From contig NZ_FMZM01000010.1 of the NCBI RefSeq assembly GCF_900101465.1, forward strand, positions 179,731-243,730: 64,000 nucleotides of DNA, given 5' to 3'. Shown in pieces: positions 32,094-39,507 of the stretch (within the stretch, counting starts at the first letter, position 1; every line of letters starts with the position of its first letter). Under the pieces are notes generated by a model, which saw nothing but the letters and a program-made list of their open reading frames with translations, did not search any database and was not told where the DNA came from. The DNA is from Nocardioides lianchengensis. GTDB taxonomy: Bacteria > Actinomycetota > Actinomycetes > Propionibacteriales > Nocardioidaceae. A program made the translations under genes and the position numbers.

Positions 32094-32723
32094 ATGACCA
32101 GCCCCGCTGATCCGTCGTACGACGTGGACTACCCCGCCGCCCCGTGGGACATGGTGGGCCAGCTCTGGCTCTCGCTGTTCCGGGTCCGCGAGGCCGTGGA
32201 CGCGCTGCGACCGGCGGGGGTCTACGGGGTCGCGTTCGTCTCCTACGAGGAGGGCAGTCCGCTCACCTACTCCGAGCTCCTGGTCGCGCGGCCGGTGCAG
32301 GAGGACGGACTGAAGGCGGTGTCGATCACCGACATCTGGGTCGACTCCCCCGCGTCGGTCGCCGGCGGGCGGGGGCTCTGGGCGATCCCCAAGGAGCTGT
32401 GCGACTTCCGGCTGGAGTCGTCCTACCGCGGCCCGCTGTCGCGGACCGAGTGGACGGCGACCGCCGGGCGGCGGCCGATCGCCCGGGCCGAGTTCACCGA
32501 CGTGTCGCGGCTCGCCGTACGGATCCCGTTCAAGGGCGCCACCTGGCAGCCGCCGATCGACGACCACACGAGCCCGGTCACGGCCGCCCTCACCGGCTCG
32601 GCGAAGGCGCTGCCCTGCCGGGGTCGCTGGGAGTTCGCGCCCGACGGCCCGCTGGGCTGGCTCGCCGACGCCCGGCAGCTCGCCTCCTTCCGGCAGGCCG
32701 GCTTCCGGATGTCCTTCGCCTGA
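32094..32723 (+). CDS. Acetoacetate decarboxylase-family protein
   Basis: This protein of about 209 residues has the ADC-like beta-barrel pattern: PWDMVGQLWLSLFRV, a central VYGVAFVSYEEGSPLTYSEL strand pair, then ITDIWVDSPASVAGGRGLWAIPKELCDF with the candidate Schiff-base lysine (IPKEL), and a C-terminal PLGWLADARQLASFR. Homologues in actinobacteria are annotated ADC-family without known substrate. An in-frame GTG three codons upstream is an alternative start. No strong ribosome-binding site is seen. Confidence 0.75.
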   Translation: MTSPADPSYDVDYPAAPWDMVGQLWLSLFRVREAVDALRPAGVYGVAFVSYEEGSPLTYSELLVARPVQEDGLKAVSITDIWVDSPASVAGGRGLWAIPKELCDFRLESSYRGPLSRTEWTATAGRRPIARAEFTDVSRLAVRIPFKGATWQPPIDDHTSPVTAALTGSAKALPCRGRWEFAPDGPLGWLADARQLASFRQAGFRMSFA

Positions 32724-32736
32724 CGGCGACCGCGCC

Positions 32737-33141
32737 GTGCCCCGCCGGATCGAGCCCGCCGCCGACGTCGTACGACGGGTCGCGACGACCGCGACCGCCC
32801 TCCCCGAGGCCTACGAGGAGGACGCCTGGACCGGCGTGCGCTGGCGGATCCGCACCAAGACCTTCGCGCACGTGATGGTGGCGCAGGAGGGCTACGAGTC
32901 GGCGTACCGGGACATCACCGGGGACCCGACGCCGCGGACCGTGCTGACCTTCCACTCCGTCGACGACGAGCTGCTCGCCCTGACCCACGCCGGGCTGCCG
33001 TTCTACAAGCCCCCGTGGTCCGGCTCGATCGTCGGGCTGGTGCTCGACGACGGCACCGACTGGGACGAGGTGGCCGAGCTGGTCACCGACTCCTACCGGC
33101 TGTGCGCGCCGAAGTTCCTGGTGCGGCGGCTGGACGGCTGA
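32737..33141 (+). CDS. MmcQ/YjbR family protein
   Basis: This 134-residue protein has the YjbR CyaY-like fold: WTGVRWRIRTKTFAHVMV, then LTFHSVDDELLALTHAGLPFYKPPW and a C-terminal helix EVAELVTDSYRLCAPKFLVRRL. The family is usually called DNA-binding, but a biological role is not established. It starts 13 nt after the ADC-like gene and is probably in the same transcript. Confidence 0.8.
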   Translation: MPRRIEPAADVVRRVATTATALPEAYEEDAWTGVRWRIRTKTFAHVMVAQEGYESAYRDITGDPTPRTVLTFHSVDDELLALTHAGLPFYKPPWSGSIVGLVLDDGTDWDEVAELVTDSYRLCAPKFLVRRLDG

Positions 33142-33153
33142 GCGACCCGGGCG

Positions 33154-33288
33154 GCGGTGAGCTGTCCACCGTTCTCGGCACCCGATCGGTGGAACTGCCA
33201 CCGCCACCGTGGCGCGCCGCGCCGACACGCCGGCCGGGCGGTGACCGGTCCACCGACCGACGGCGCAGATCGGTGGACAGCTCACCGC
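33154..33288. repeat. Four-part palindromic intergenic element
   Basis: Four related 18-20 nt units alternate in orientation: GCGGTGAGCTGTCCACCG (33154-33171), TCGGTGGAACTGCCACCGCC, GGCGGTGACCGGTCCACCGA and CGGTGGACAGCTCACCGC (33271-33288). The outer pair is a perfect inverted repeat. The inner pair differs at three of 20 positions. The whole 135-bp unit can fold into a long hairpin. It lies between two convergent genes, as REP or MITE-like elements often do. Confidence 0.8.
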
Positions 33289-33309
33289 TGGACGGGAGCG
33301 TTCGGCGGC

Positions 33310-33516
33310 TCAGTCCTCCCCGTGCTCCGCCGACGCCCGGCGGGCGGACTCCCGGATCTCGAAGACCTCGGTGGCGAACCCGCCGACGGCGGAGGCGACG
33401 TCGCGGACGGCGCCGGTGATGATCGAGGTCACCTGGCCGACGGTCGAGGCGGCGGCCTCGACCGTGCCCTGCACGGCGTCCTTGCGGATCTCGGCCTTGC
33501 TCAGGTGGTCGCTCAT
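33310..33516 (-). CDS. Small uncharacterised helical protein
   Basis: This protein of about 68 residues has MSDHLSKAEIRKDAVQGTVEAA, an Ala/Val/Ser-rich amphipathic stretch (STVGQVTSIITGAVRDVASAVGGFATEVFEIR) and a charged tail. Codon-position GC is like that of real genes here. No family is recognised. The start is weakly supported: an ATG five codons upstream would overlap the desaturase stop. It follows the desaturase gene in the same direction. Confidence 0.55.
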   Translation of the reverse strand: MSDHLSKAEIRKDAVQGTVEAAASTVGQVTSIITGAVRDVASAVGGFATEVFEIRESARRASAEHGED

Positions 33517-33527
33517 GGGCACCAGTG

Positions 33528-34631
33528 TCATGCCGCGGCGGGCTCCGCGACAACGGGGGCGGCGGTGCGAGACCGGTCACGTCGGTCGGGCAGGGCGAGG
33601 CGGCAGATCTTCTTCGCCACGCTGCCGAGCTGCCGACCGAGGGAGCCGGTGTTGTAGGGCAGGCCGTAGCGGTCGCAGATCTCGCGGACCTCGGTGGCGA
33701 TCTCCGGGTAGCGACGGGCCGGCAGGTCCGGGAAGAGGTGGTGCTCGATCTGGTGCGAGAGGTTGCCGGTCAGGACGTGGAACAGCCTGCTGCCCGTGAT
33801 GTTGGCCGAGCCGAGCAGCTGGCGGTAGTACCAGTGGCCGCGGGTCTCGTCCTCGCACTCCTCGGCGGAGAAGGTCGCGACGCCGGCCGGGAAGTGGCCG
33901 CAGAAGATGATGTTGAAGGCCCACACGTTGCGCACCAGGTTGGCGGTCGCGTTGCCGGCGAGGGTGAGCGGGAACAGCGGCCCGGTCAGGGCCGGGAAGA
34001 GCACGTAGTCCTTCAGCGCCTGGCGCTTCACCTTGCGCATGATCCCGGCGTGCAGGGCGGCGTTCTCCGACACCTTCCGGCGCCCGGCGACGATGTTCTC
34101 GACCTCCAGGTCGTGCATCGCCACGCCCCACTCGAAGAACACCATCAGCAGGAAGGCGTAGACCGGGTTGCCGAGGTAGTAGGGGTGCCAGGGCTGGTCC
34201 TCGTCCATCCGCAGCACGCCGTACCCGATGTCGCGGTCCTTGCCGAGGATGTTCGTGTAGGTGTGGTGGAGGTAGTTGTGGGAGTTCTTCCACTGCTCGG
34301 ACGGGCAGACGTTGTCCCACTCGTACATCCGGGAGTTCAGGCCCGGGTCGCCCATCCAGTCGTACTGGCCGTGCATGACGTTGTGGCCGATCTCCATGTT
34401 GTCGAGGATCTTGGAGACGCTCAGCGCCGCGACGGCGAGCGGCCACGCGGGCGGCAGGTAGAACAGCGCGCGGCCGGCGACCTCGAAGGCCCGCTGGGCC
34501 CTCACCACGTCGCGGATGTACGACGCGTCGGCCTCGCCGAGGTCGGCCAGGACCCGCTGACGGATGGCGTCGAGCTCGTCGCCGAACTCCTCGAGCTGCT
34601 CGGCGGTCAGGGTGGTGCGGTTGGTCTTCAC
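33528..34631 (-). CDS. Membrane fatty acid desaturase (DesA3-like)
   Basis: This 367-residue di-iron desaturase has three histidine boxes: HNVMHGQYDW, HNYLHHTYTN and HQIEHHLFPDLP. Hydrophobic segments include LFYLPPAWPLAVAALSVS and PYYLGNPVYAFLLMVFF. It probably introduces a double bond into acyl chains and takes electrons from the ferredoxin-reductase-type protein encoded just upstream, as with mycobacterial DesA3 and Rv3230c. The GTG start has a GAGGAG ribosome-binding site. Chain length and double-bond position cannot be read from the sequence. Confidence 0.9.
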   Translation of the reverse strand: MKTNRTTLTAEQLEEFGDELDAIRQRVLADLGEADASYIRDVVRAQRAFEVAGRALFYLPPAWPLAVAALSVSKILDNMEIGHNVMHGQYDWMGDPGLNSRMYEWDNVCPSEQWKNSHNYLHHTYTNILGKDRDIGYGVLRMDEDQPWHPYYLGNPVYAFLLMVFFEWGVAMHDLEVENIVAGRRKVSENAALHAGIMRKVKRQALKDYVLFPALTGPLFPLTLAGNATANLVRNVWAFNIIFCGHFPAGVATFSAEECEDETRGHWYYRQLLGSANITGSRLFHVLTGNLSHQIEHHLFPDLPARRYPEIATEVREICDRYGLPYNTGSLGRQLGSVAKKICRLALPDRRDRSRTAAPVVAEPAAA

Positions 34632-34640
34632 GGTTTCTCC

Positions 34641-34668
34641 TCAGAGGTCGACGGTCAGAGGTCGACGG
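34641..34668. repeat. 14-bp tandem duplication at reductase stop / desaturase leader
   Basis: The unit TCAGAGGTCGACGG occurs twice in a row (34641-34654, 34655-34668). The second copy holds the stop codon of the reductase gene. The first lies beside the AGGAG site of the desaturase gene. It looks like a recent slippage duplication that moved the two genes apart. Confidence 0.75.
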
Positions 34669-35731
34669 TGCAGTCGCCCACGGGGGCGGAGACGCAGATC
34701 CGGACGTCCTCGTCGGGCAGCGAGGACTCCTCGCCACTCACGACGTCGCGGACCGTTCCTTCGGTCTTGCGGGACACGCAGGAGAAGCAGATGCCCATCC
34801 GGCAGCCCGACGCGGGGGTGAGCCCGGCGGCCTCGGCCTGCTCGAGCAGCGGTGCGCCGGAGTTGGGCACGGTGCGCCCGGAGCGGGCGAAGACGACCTC
34901 GCCCCCGCTCGCGCCGGTCGAGACCCGGGGCGGGCGGAACCACTCGGTCCGCAGCGCGTCCGAGCCGTCGTACGACGCCAGGACCGCCTCCATCAGCGGC
35001 GTCGGCCCGCAGGCCCAGGTGGGCACGTCGCGGTAGCCGGGCACCAGACGCTCGAGGTACGCCGGGGACAGGTTCGGGTCTCCGTGCTCGGGGTGCAGCA
35101 GGTGCACGTCGACCCCGTGGCCGGAGCGGCGCACCTCGTCGAGCTCGGCGGCGAAGATCAGGTGCGCGGGACTCTGCGCGTAGTGCAGGAAGGTGATCCG
35201 ACCGCGGTGCGTACGCCGCTGCAGCGAGCGCAGCATCGACATCACCGGGGTGATGCCGGAGCCGCCGGAGATCATCAGCACGTGCTCGGGCACCCGGTCG
35301 GGCAGCACGAACTCCCCCTGGGCCTGCGAGAGGTGCAGCATGGTGCCGGGGCTGGCCTGCTCGACCAGCCACCGGGAGACGACTCCCCCGGGGTTGGCCC
35401 GCAGGGTGATGGTGAAGCGCTCGCCGGGTCGGGAGTCGGAGCTGGAGATCGTGAACACCCGCGTCGTACGACGGGCGCCCTCGACCTCGACGCCGACCTG
35501 GACGTGCTGGCCGGCGCGGTGGCCGCGCCAGGTGGCGGTGGGCTGGAGGGTCAGGGTGGCGACGGGCGGGTGGCCGGGCACGTCGACCTCGCGGGTGACG
35601 TCGACGATGCGGGCCCGGACCTCGTGGGCCGCCCACATCGGGTTCACCAGCTCCAGGTAGCGGTCCACGCCGTGGGGCGAGGTGAGCGCGGCCAGGGCCC
35701 GGGAGCGGAGGACGGTGTCGACGACGCTCAT
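34655..35731 (-). CDS. Ferredoxin reductase-type electron carrier for the desaturase
   Basis: This 358-residue protein has an FAD-binding domain (TRVFTISSSDSRPGERFTITLR), an NAD(P) domain (VLMISGGSGITPVMSMLRSLQ, TWACGPTPLMEAVL) and a C-terminal plant-type 2Fe-2S domain with CRMGICFSC and a last cysteine in VRICVS. This is the order found in Rv3230c-type reductases that supply stearoyl-CoA desaturases. The ATG at 35731 has GGAAGGAG upstream. A longer open frame crosses the operator palindrome and was rejected. Confidence 0.9.
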   Translation of the reverse strand: MSVVDTVLRSRALAALTSPHGVDRYLELVNPMWAAHEVRARIVDVTREVDVPGHPPVATLTLQPTATWRGHRAGQHVQVGVEVEGARRTTRVFTISSSDSRPGERFTITLRANPGGVVSRWLVEQASPGTMLHLSQAQGEFVLPDRVPEHVLMISGGSGITPVMSMLRSLQRRTHRGRITFLHYAQSPAHLIFAAELDEVRRSGHGVDVHLLHPEHGDPNLSPAYLERLVPGYRDVPTWACGPTPLMEAVLASYDGSDALRTEWFRPPRVSTGASGGEVVFARSGRTVPNSGAPLLEQAEAAGLTPASGCRMGICFSCVSRKTEGTVRDVVSGEESSLPDEDVRICVSAPVGDCTVDL

Positions 35732-35746
35732 CGGAGCTCCTTCCGG

Positions 35747-35780
35747 AGAGTTTGGGTGTACGTGTGTACACCCAAACTCT
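35747..35780. promoter_or_regulatory. 34-bp perfect palindrome (operator) before the reductase-desaturase operon
   Basis: Arms of 15 bp (35747-35761 and 35766-35780) surround GTGT, with core GTGTAC-N4-GTACAC. It ends 15 nt from the reductase start. A minus-strand TTGACG at 35800-35805 could be the -35 box, which would place the palindrome over the -10 and start point, as expected for repression. A transcript hairpin is an alternative reading. Confidence 0.7.
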
Positions 35781-35818
35781 CGCCGGGACGCGCGGCGACC
35801 GTCAACCCGCGTCGCTCG

Positions 35819-35848
35819 TGACGGTGCACACATGTGCACTGATAAGAT
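35819..35848 (+). promoter_or_regulatory. tetR promoter with embedded operator
   Basis: A TGACGG -35-like and a TAAGAT -10-like hexamer (35819-35824, 35843-35848) are 18 nt apart. Between them lies the palindrome GTGCACACATGTGCAC (35824-35839), of form GTGCAC-N4-GTGCAC. The same 6-4-6 layout occurs in the palindrome before the reductase gene. This suggests autorepression by the TetR protein. The message would be nearly leaderless. Confidence 0.65.
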
Positions 35849-35856
35849 GGGTGCTT

Positions 35857-36474
35857 GTGACCGAGACCCGTGTCGAGCGCAAGGAGCGCACCCGGCGCGC
35901 CATCCTCGACGCGGGACTGGCCCTCTGCGAGGACAGCAGCCTGATCGCGCTGTCGCTGCGCCAGGTCGCCAAGGAGGTCGGCATCGTCCCGACCGCGTTC
36001 TACCGCCACTTCGAGTCGATCGAGTCCCTCGGCCTCGCGCTCGTCGACGAGTCGTTCGTGTCGCTGCGCGCCATGCTGCGCGACATCCGCCAGGGCGCGC
36101 CGTCGTACGCCGACATCGTCGACCGCTCGGTCGACATCCTGGCCCAGCACGTGCGGCAGGAGCGCGCCCACTTCGCCTTCATCGGCCGCGAGCGCGGCGC
36201 CGGTCCGCCCCAGGTCCGCGACGCGATCCACCACGAGATCGACCTGTGTGAGCACGAGCTGGCCACCGACCTGGCCCTGCTGCCCGGCACCGAGTCGTGG
36301 TCGGCCGAGGACCTGCGGGTGCTGTCGAACCTGATCGTGACCGCGATGGTCGCGACCGCCGAGCGGCTGATCAGCGCCCCGCAGCCGGCCGCCGAGAAGC
36401 CGATCACCGAGACCGCCCGCACCCAGCTGCGGATGGTCCTGGTCGGTGCGCTCAACTGGCGCTCGCGGACCTGA
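35857..36474 (+). CDS. TetR-family regulator of the desaturase locus
   Basis: This protein of about 205 residues has the N-terminal helix-turn-helix KERTRRAILDAGLALCEDSSLIALSLRQVAKEVGIVPTAFYRHFESIESLG and a helical ligand-binding domain. It is divergent from the reductase-desaturase operon, an arrangement like that of DesT-type regulators that sense acyl-CoAs; the ligand is inferred. GTG at 35857 is taken as start, with GTG at 35851 possible. The 3' end overlaps the convergent membrane-protein gene by 23 nt. Confidence 0.88.
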   Translation: MTETRVERKERTRRAILDAGLALCEDSSLIALSLRQVAKEVGIVPTAFYRHFESIESLGLALVDESFVSLRAMLRDIRQGAPSYADIVDRSVDILAQHVRQERAHFAFIGRERGAGPPQVRDAIHHEIDLCEHELATDLALLPGTESWSAEDLRVLSNLIVTAMVATAERLISAPQPAAEKPITETARTQLRMVLVGALNWRSRT

Positions 36475-37459
36475 CGCCGCGCCGCCAGAGCGCCAGCGCG
36501 ACCAGACCGAGGAGCATCGGTCCGGCGACGGTGAAGACCCGCCACACCACGAGCCCGGCCAGGGCGGCCGCCTCGACCTGGTGCCCGCCGGCCTCGACCA
36601 GGGCGGCCAGGACCAGGGCGTCGACGACCCCGAGGCCGGACAGCGGGAAGAGCGTGAACGGGTAGGCGAACAGGTAGGCGACCGCCACGGCCGCGAACCC
36701 GACCTCCCCGCGCTCCACCCCGACGAAGCGCAGGCACAGCGCCAGCAGCGCGAGGTCCACGGCGAGCATCCCGGCCAGGGCCAGGAGCGAGCGGGGGAAG
36801 CCGTGCCGGAACCGGCCGGCGACGTCGTGCCGGAACTCCGCGCACGAGCGCGCCCACGCCTCGGGGTCCACGCTCCGGCGGACCCGCCGCACCAGCCGAC
36901 CGGCCCCGCCGCCGATCGCCAGGGCGAGCGGCTCGCTGCGGACCACGAGCACCACGCCGACCACGATCGTGAGGGACACCGCCACGCTCAGCAGCTCGAA
37001 CCACCGCGGCCCGGGCGGCTGCCCGAGGACCAGCAGGAGCACGAAGCCCACCCCCGGAGCCGCGAACCGGACGACGTAGAAGGTCAGCGTGTTCATCACC
37101 GTCCCGGCGACGGCCCGCGCCGCCGGCACGCCCCAGGAGCCGAAGATGGCGATCCGCAGCGCCAGGTCGCTCGGCGGTGGCGCCACGGTCACCATCAGGA
37201 TGGCCGCCTGGTCGTTGACCGTCGCCCGGTACGGCGTGATGCCCGGGATGAACAGCGCGAGGGGCAGCGCGTTGAGCACCTGCCGGACCAGCAGCACGAC
37301 CAGCAGCACCAGCGGGTGCCACCAGGTCAGCTTCCCGAGTGCGTCCCGCACGGCACCCCAGTCGACCTCGCCCACGAGCCGGACCACCACCACGGCGACC
37401 AGCAGCGCGACGGCGAGCAGGCCGAGCCGGATCAGCCACCGGCGGCGGCCCGCGCTCAT
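36452..37459 (-). CDS. Lysylphosphatidylglycerol synthase TM-region-like (UPF0104) membrane protein
   Basis: This 335-residue protein has about eight membrane helices and the family pattern: GEVDWGAVRDALGKLTWWHPLVLLVV near the N-terminus, NDQAAILMVTVAPPPSDLALRIAIFGSWGV, and PFTLFPLSGLGVVDALVL near the C-terminus. It is the transmembrane half of the LPG synthetase/flippase superfamily without a catalytic aminoacyl-transferase domain. Such stand-alone proteins are common; their substrate is unknown. It overlaps the META gene by 4 nt. Confidence 0.75.
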   Translation of the reverse strand: MSAGRRRWLIRLGLLAVALLVAVVVVRLVGEVDWGAVRDALGKLTWWHPLVLLVVLLVRQVLNALPLALFIPGITPYRATVNDQAAILMVTVAPPPSDLALRIAIFGSWGVPAARAVAGTVMNTLTFYVVRFAAPGVGFVLLLVLGQPPGPRWFELLSVAVSLTIVVGVVLVVRSEPLALAIGGGAGRLVRRVRRSVDPEAWARSCAEFRHDVAGRFRHGFPRSLLALAGMLAVDLALLALCLRFVGVERGEVGFAAVAVAYLFAYPFTLFPLSGLGVVDALVLAALVEAGGHQVEAAALAGLVVWRVFTVAGPMLLGLVALALWRRGVRSASAS

Positions 37460-38235
37460 CCCACCTCGACCACCAGGCCGCGATCGCCCTTGGTCACGAC
37501 CAGCACCCGGCCGTCGAAGGTCACCTCGTCGCTGCGCCCGTCGAGCACCGCGAGCACGTCCCGCTCCAGGCCGGCGGCCGGCTCGGGGCAGGCCGCGCGG
37601 GTGATGGCCGCGTGGCCGAAGGTGATCGTGCCGTCGGCGACCCGGACCGTCGTCCGGCCGTTGTTGCAGCCGGTGTCGAGGCTGGCCAGGCCGTCGGCCC
37701 GTACCGACAGCCGCGGCCGCCGTACCCCGTCGGGGACCGGGGTGAGCTGCCCGTCGGTGAGGGTGCCGACCACGGTCCAGGACGTGCCGAGGACGTCGTC
37801 CAGATCGGCCACGTCGGCCGGCGCGAGGGTGATCGTGACGTCGTCACCGGCGAGGCGGAGGTCCCCGCCCTCCCGGGACACGGTGACGCCGTCGGTGAGC
37901 CAGGCGGTGAGCCACTCGTCCTGCGCGGCCTCCTCGGTGAGGCAGCCCATCACCGTGCTGGCGGGGGCACCGGTCCAGGCCAGGGTCTCCCCCGCGACCT
38001 CGTACGGCCCGAACATCGTGTTGCACCCCGCCGAGACCGACATGGTGTCGTCCTCGAACGCGAGCCGGACCCGGGTCCCGGCGGCCAGGTCGCGGCCCTC
38101 CACCCCTGTCGAGACGTACGCCGACCCCTCCAGCCCGTCGGCCGTCACGGGCGTCGGCTCGGTGGCCGAGTCGGCCTCCGACCCGCAGCCGAGCAGCAGC
38201 ACCAGCGGGAGCGACGCCACCGGGAGGGTCCTCAT
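37456..38235 (-). CDS. Double META-domain lipoprotein
   Basis: This 259-residue protein has the lipobox LPLVLLLGCGSEADS. Two META/HslJ-like domains follow: the first with RLAFEDDTMSVSAGCNTMFGPYEV and MGCLTEEAAQDEWL, the second with GTSWTVVGTLTDGQLTPV, LDTGCNNGRTTV and RAACPEP. META domains are small beta folds linked to heat-shock or surface proteins, with no known catalysis. The start overlaps the arcA stop by one base, so it may be transcribed with arcA. Confidence 0.82.
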   Translation of the reverse strand: MRTLPVASLPLVLLLGCGSEADSATEPTPVTADGLEGSAYVSTGVEGRDLAAGTRVRLAFEDDTMSVSAGCNTMFGPYEVAGETLAWTGAPASTVMGCLTEEAAQDEWLTAWLTDGVTVSREGGDLRLAGDDVTITLAPADVADLDDVLGTSWTVVGTLTDGQLTPVPDGVRRPRLSVRADGLASLDTGCNNGRTTVRVADGTITFGHAAITRAACPEPAAGLERDVLAVLDGRSDEVTFDGRVLVVTKGDRGLVVEVG

Positions 38236-39482
38236 CACAGGTCCACGGGGTCGCGGATGATGGGGCAGGTCATGCAGTGCCCGCCCCCGCGTCCGCGCCC
38301 CAGCTCGGCCCCGACGATCGTGACCACCTCGATCCCCGCCTTGCGCAGCAGGGTGTTGGTGAGGGTGTTGCGGTCGTAGGTGATCACCACCCCCGGCTCC
38401 AGCGCGACGGCGTTGTTGCCGCTGTCCCACTGCTGTCGCTCGGACTGGTAGACGTCGCCGCCGGTCTCGATCACCCGCAGCGCCGGCAGCCCCAGCGAGC
38501 GGGCCACCACGTCCACGAACGGGGTGCCCCCCTCGTCGATCACCTCGACCCCCGGCGGGCGGTCGGACGGCACCAGGCTGAAGGTGTGCACCGCGTCCAT
38601 GATCGTCGGGTAGAGGGTCACCACGTCGCGGTCGGCGAAGGTGAAGACCGTGTCGAGGTGCATCGCGGCGCGCAGCTTGGGCATCCCGGCCACCACGACC
38701 CGCTCGGCCGCCCCCTGGGCGAAGAGCGCGGCCGCCACCTGGGTGATCGCCTGACGCGAGGTGCGCTCGCTCATCCCCACCAGGACGACGCCGTTCCCGA
38801 CCGGCATCACGTCGCCGCCCTCGAAGGTGGCCTGGCCCCAGTCCTGCTCGGGGTCACCCCACCAGACCGTGGAGCCCACGAAGTCCGGGTGGAAGCCGTA
38901 GACCATGCCGTAGAGCAGCGTCTCGTCCTTGCGGGCCGGCCAGTAGAGCGGGTTCATCGTGAGCCCGCCGTAGAGCCAGCAGGTCGTGTCCCGCGTGTAG
39001 AGCGTGTTCGGCAGCGGCGGCATGAGGTACTCCCGGGCGCCCGTCGACTCGCGGGCGAGGGCGACGTACCCGGAGCGGACGTCGTCGGGCAGGTCGTGCG
39101 TCGCGAGCCCGCCGATCAGCACCTCCGCGAGGTCGGCCGGGGCGAGGGACTCCAGGTAGGCCCGGGTGCCCTCGACCAGCCCGAGGCCGACCCGGTTCGG
39201 GATCACCTTGCGGTCCAGCACCCAGTCCCGCGCCCCGGGTACGGCGAGGCTCTGCGCCACTAGGTCGTGCAGCTCCACCACCTCCACCCCGCGACCGGTC
39301 AGCTTGTTCACGAAGTCGGCGTGGTCGCGCTGCGCGTTCTCGACCCAGAGCACGTCGTCGAAGAGCAGCTCGTCGCTATTCGACGGGGTCAGTCGGCGGT
39401 GCGCGAGACCGGGCCGGCAGACCAGCACCTTGCGCAGCCGGCCCACCTCCGAGTGGACGCCGTACGACGTGGAGTCGGTCAT
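38235..39482 (-). CDS. arcA: Arginine deiminase
   Basis: This 415-residue enzyme hydrolyses arginine to citrulline and ammonia. The family segments are VHSEVGRLRKVLVCRPG, PNTLYTRDTTCWLYGGLTMNPL, FEGGDVMPVGNGVVLVGMSERTS, AAMHLDTVFTFADRDVV and the catalytic cysteine near the end in RGRGGGHCMTCPI. The transporter gene upstream in the same direction fits an arginine-deiminase locus. No ornithine carbamoyltransferase or carbamate kinase gene is adjacent. Confidence 0.96.
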   Translation of the reverse strand: MTDSTSYGVHSEVGRLRKVLVCRPGLAHRRLTPSNSDELLFDDVLWVENAQRDHADFVNKLTGRGVEVVELHDLVAQSLAVPGARDWVLDRKVIPNRVGLGLVEGTRAYLESLAPADLAEVLIGGLATHDLPDDVRSGYVALARESTGAREYLMPPLPNTLYTRDTTCWLYGGLTMNPLYWPARKDETLLYGMVYGFHPDFVGSTVWWGDPEQDWGQATFEGGDVMPVGNGVVLVGMSERTSRQAITQVAAALFAQGAAERVVVAGMPKLRAAMHLDTVFTFADRDVVTLYPTIMDAVHTFSLVPSDRPPGVEVIDEGGTPFVDVVARSLGLPALRVIETGGDVYQSERQQWDSGNNAVALEPGVVITYDRNTLTNTLLRKAGIEVVTIVGAELGRGRGGGHCMTCPIIRDPVDL

Positions 39483-39507
39483 GGGTTCCTGCCTTCCTTC
39501 GGAGCGG

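Noticed and set aside
33157..33657. Open frames starting inside the palindromic element on both strands.
   Set aside because: Both begin with similar peptides only because the element is an inverted repeat; no ribosome-binding site or homologue-like sequence supports them.
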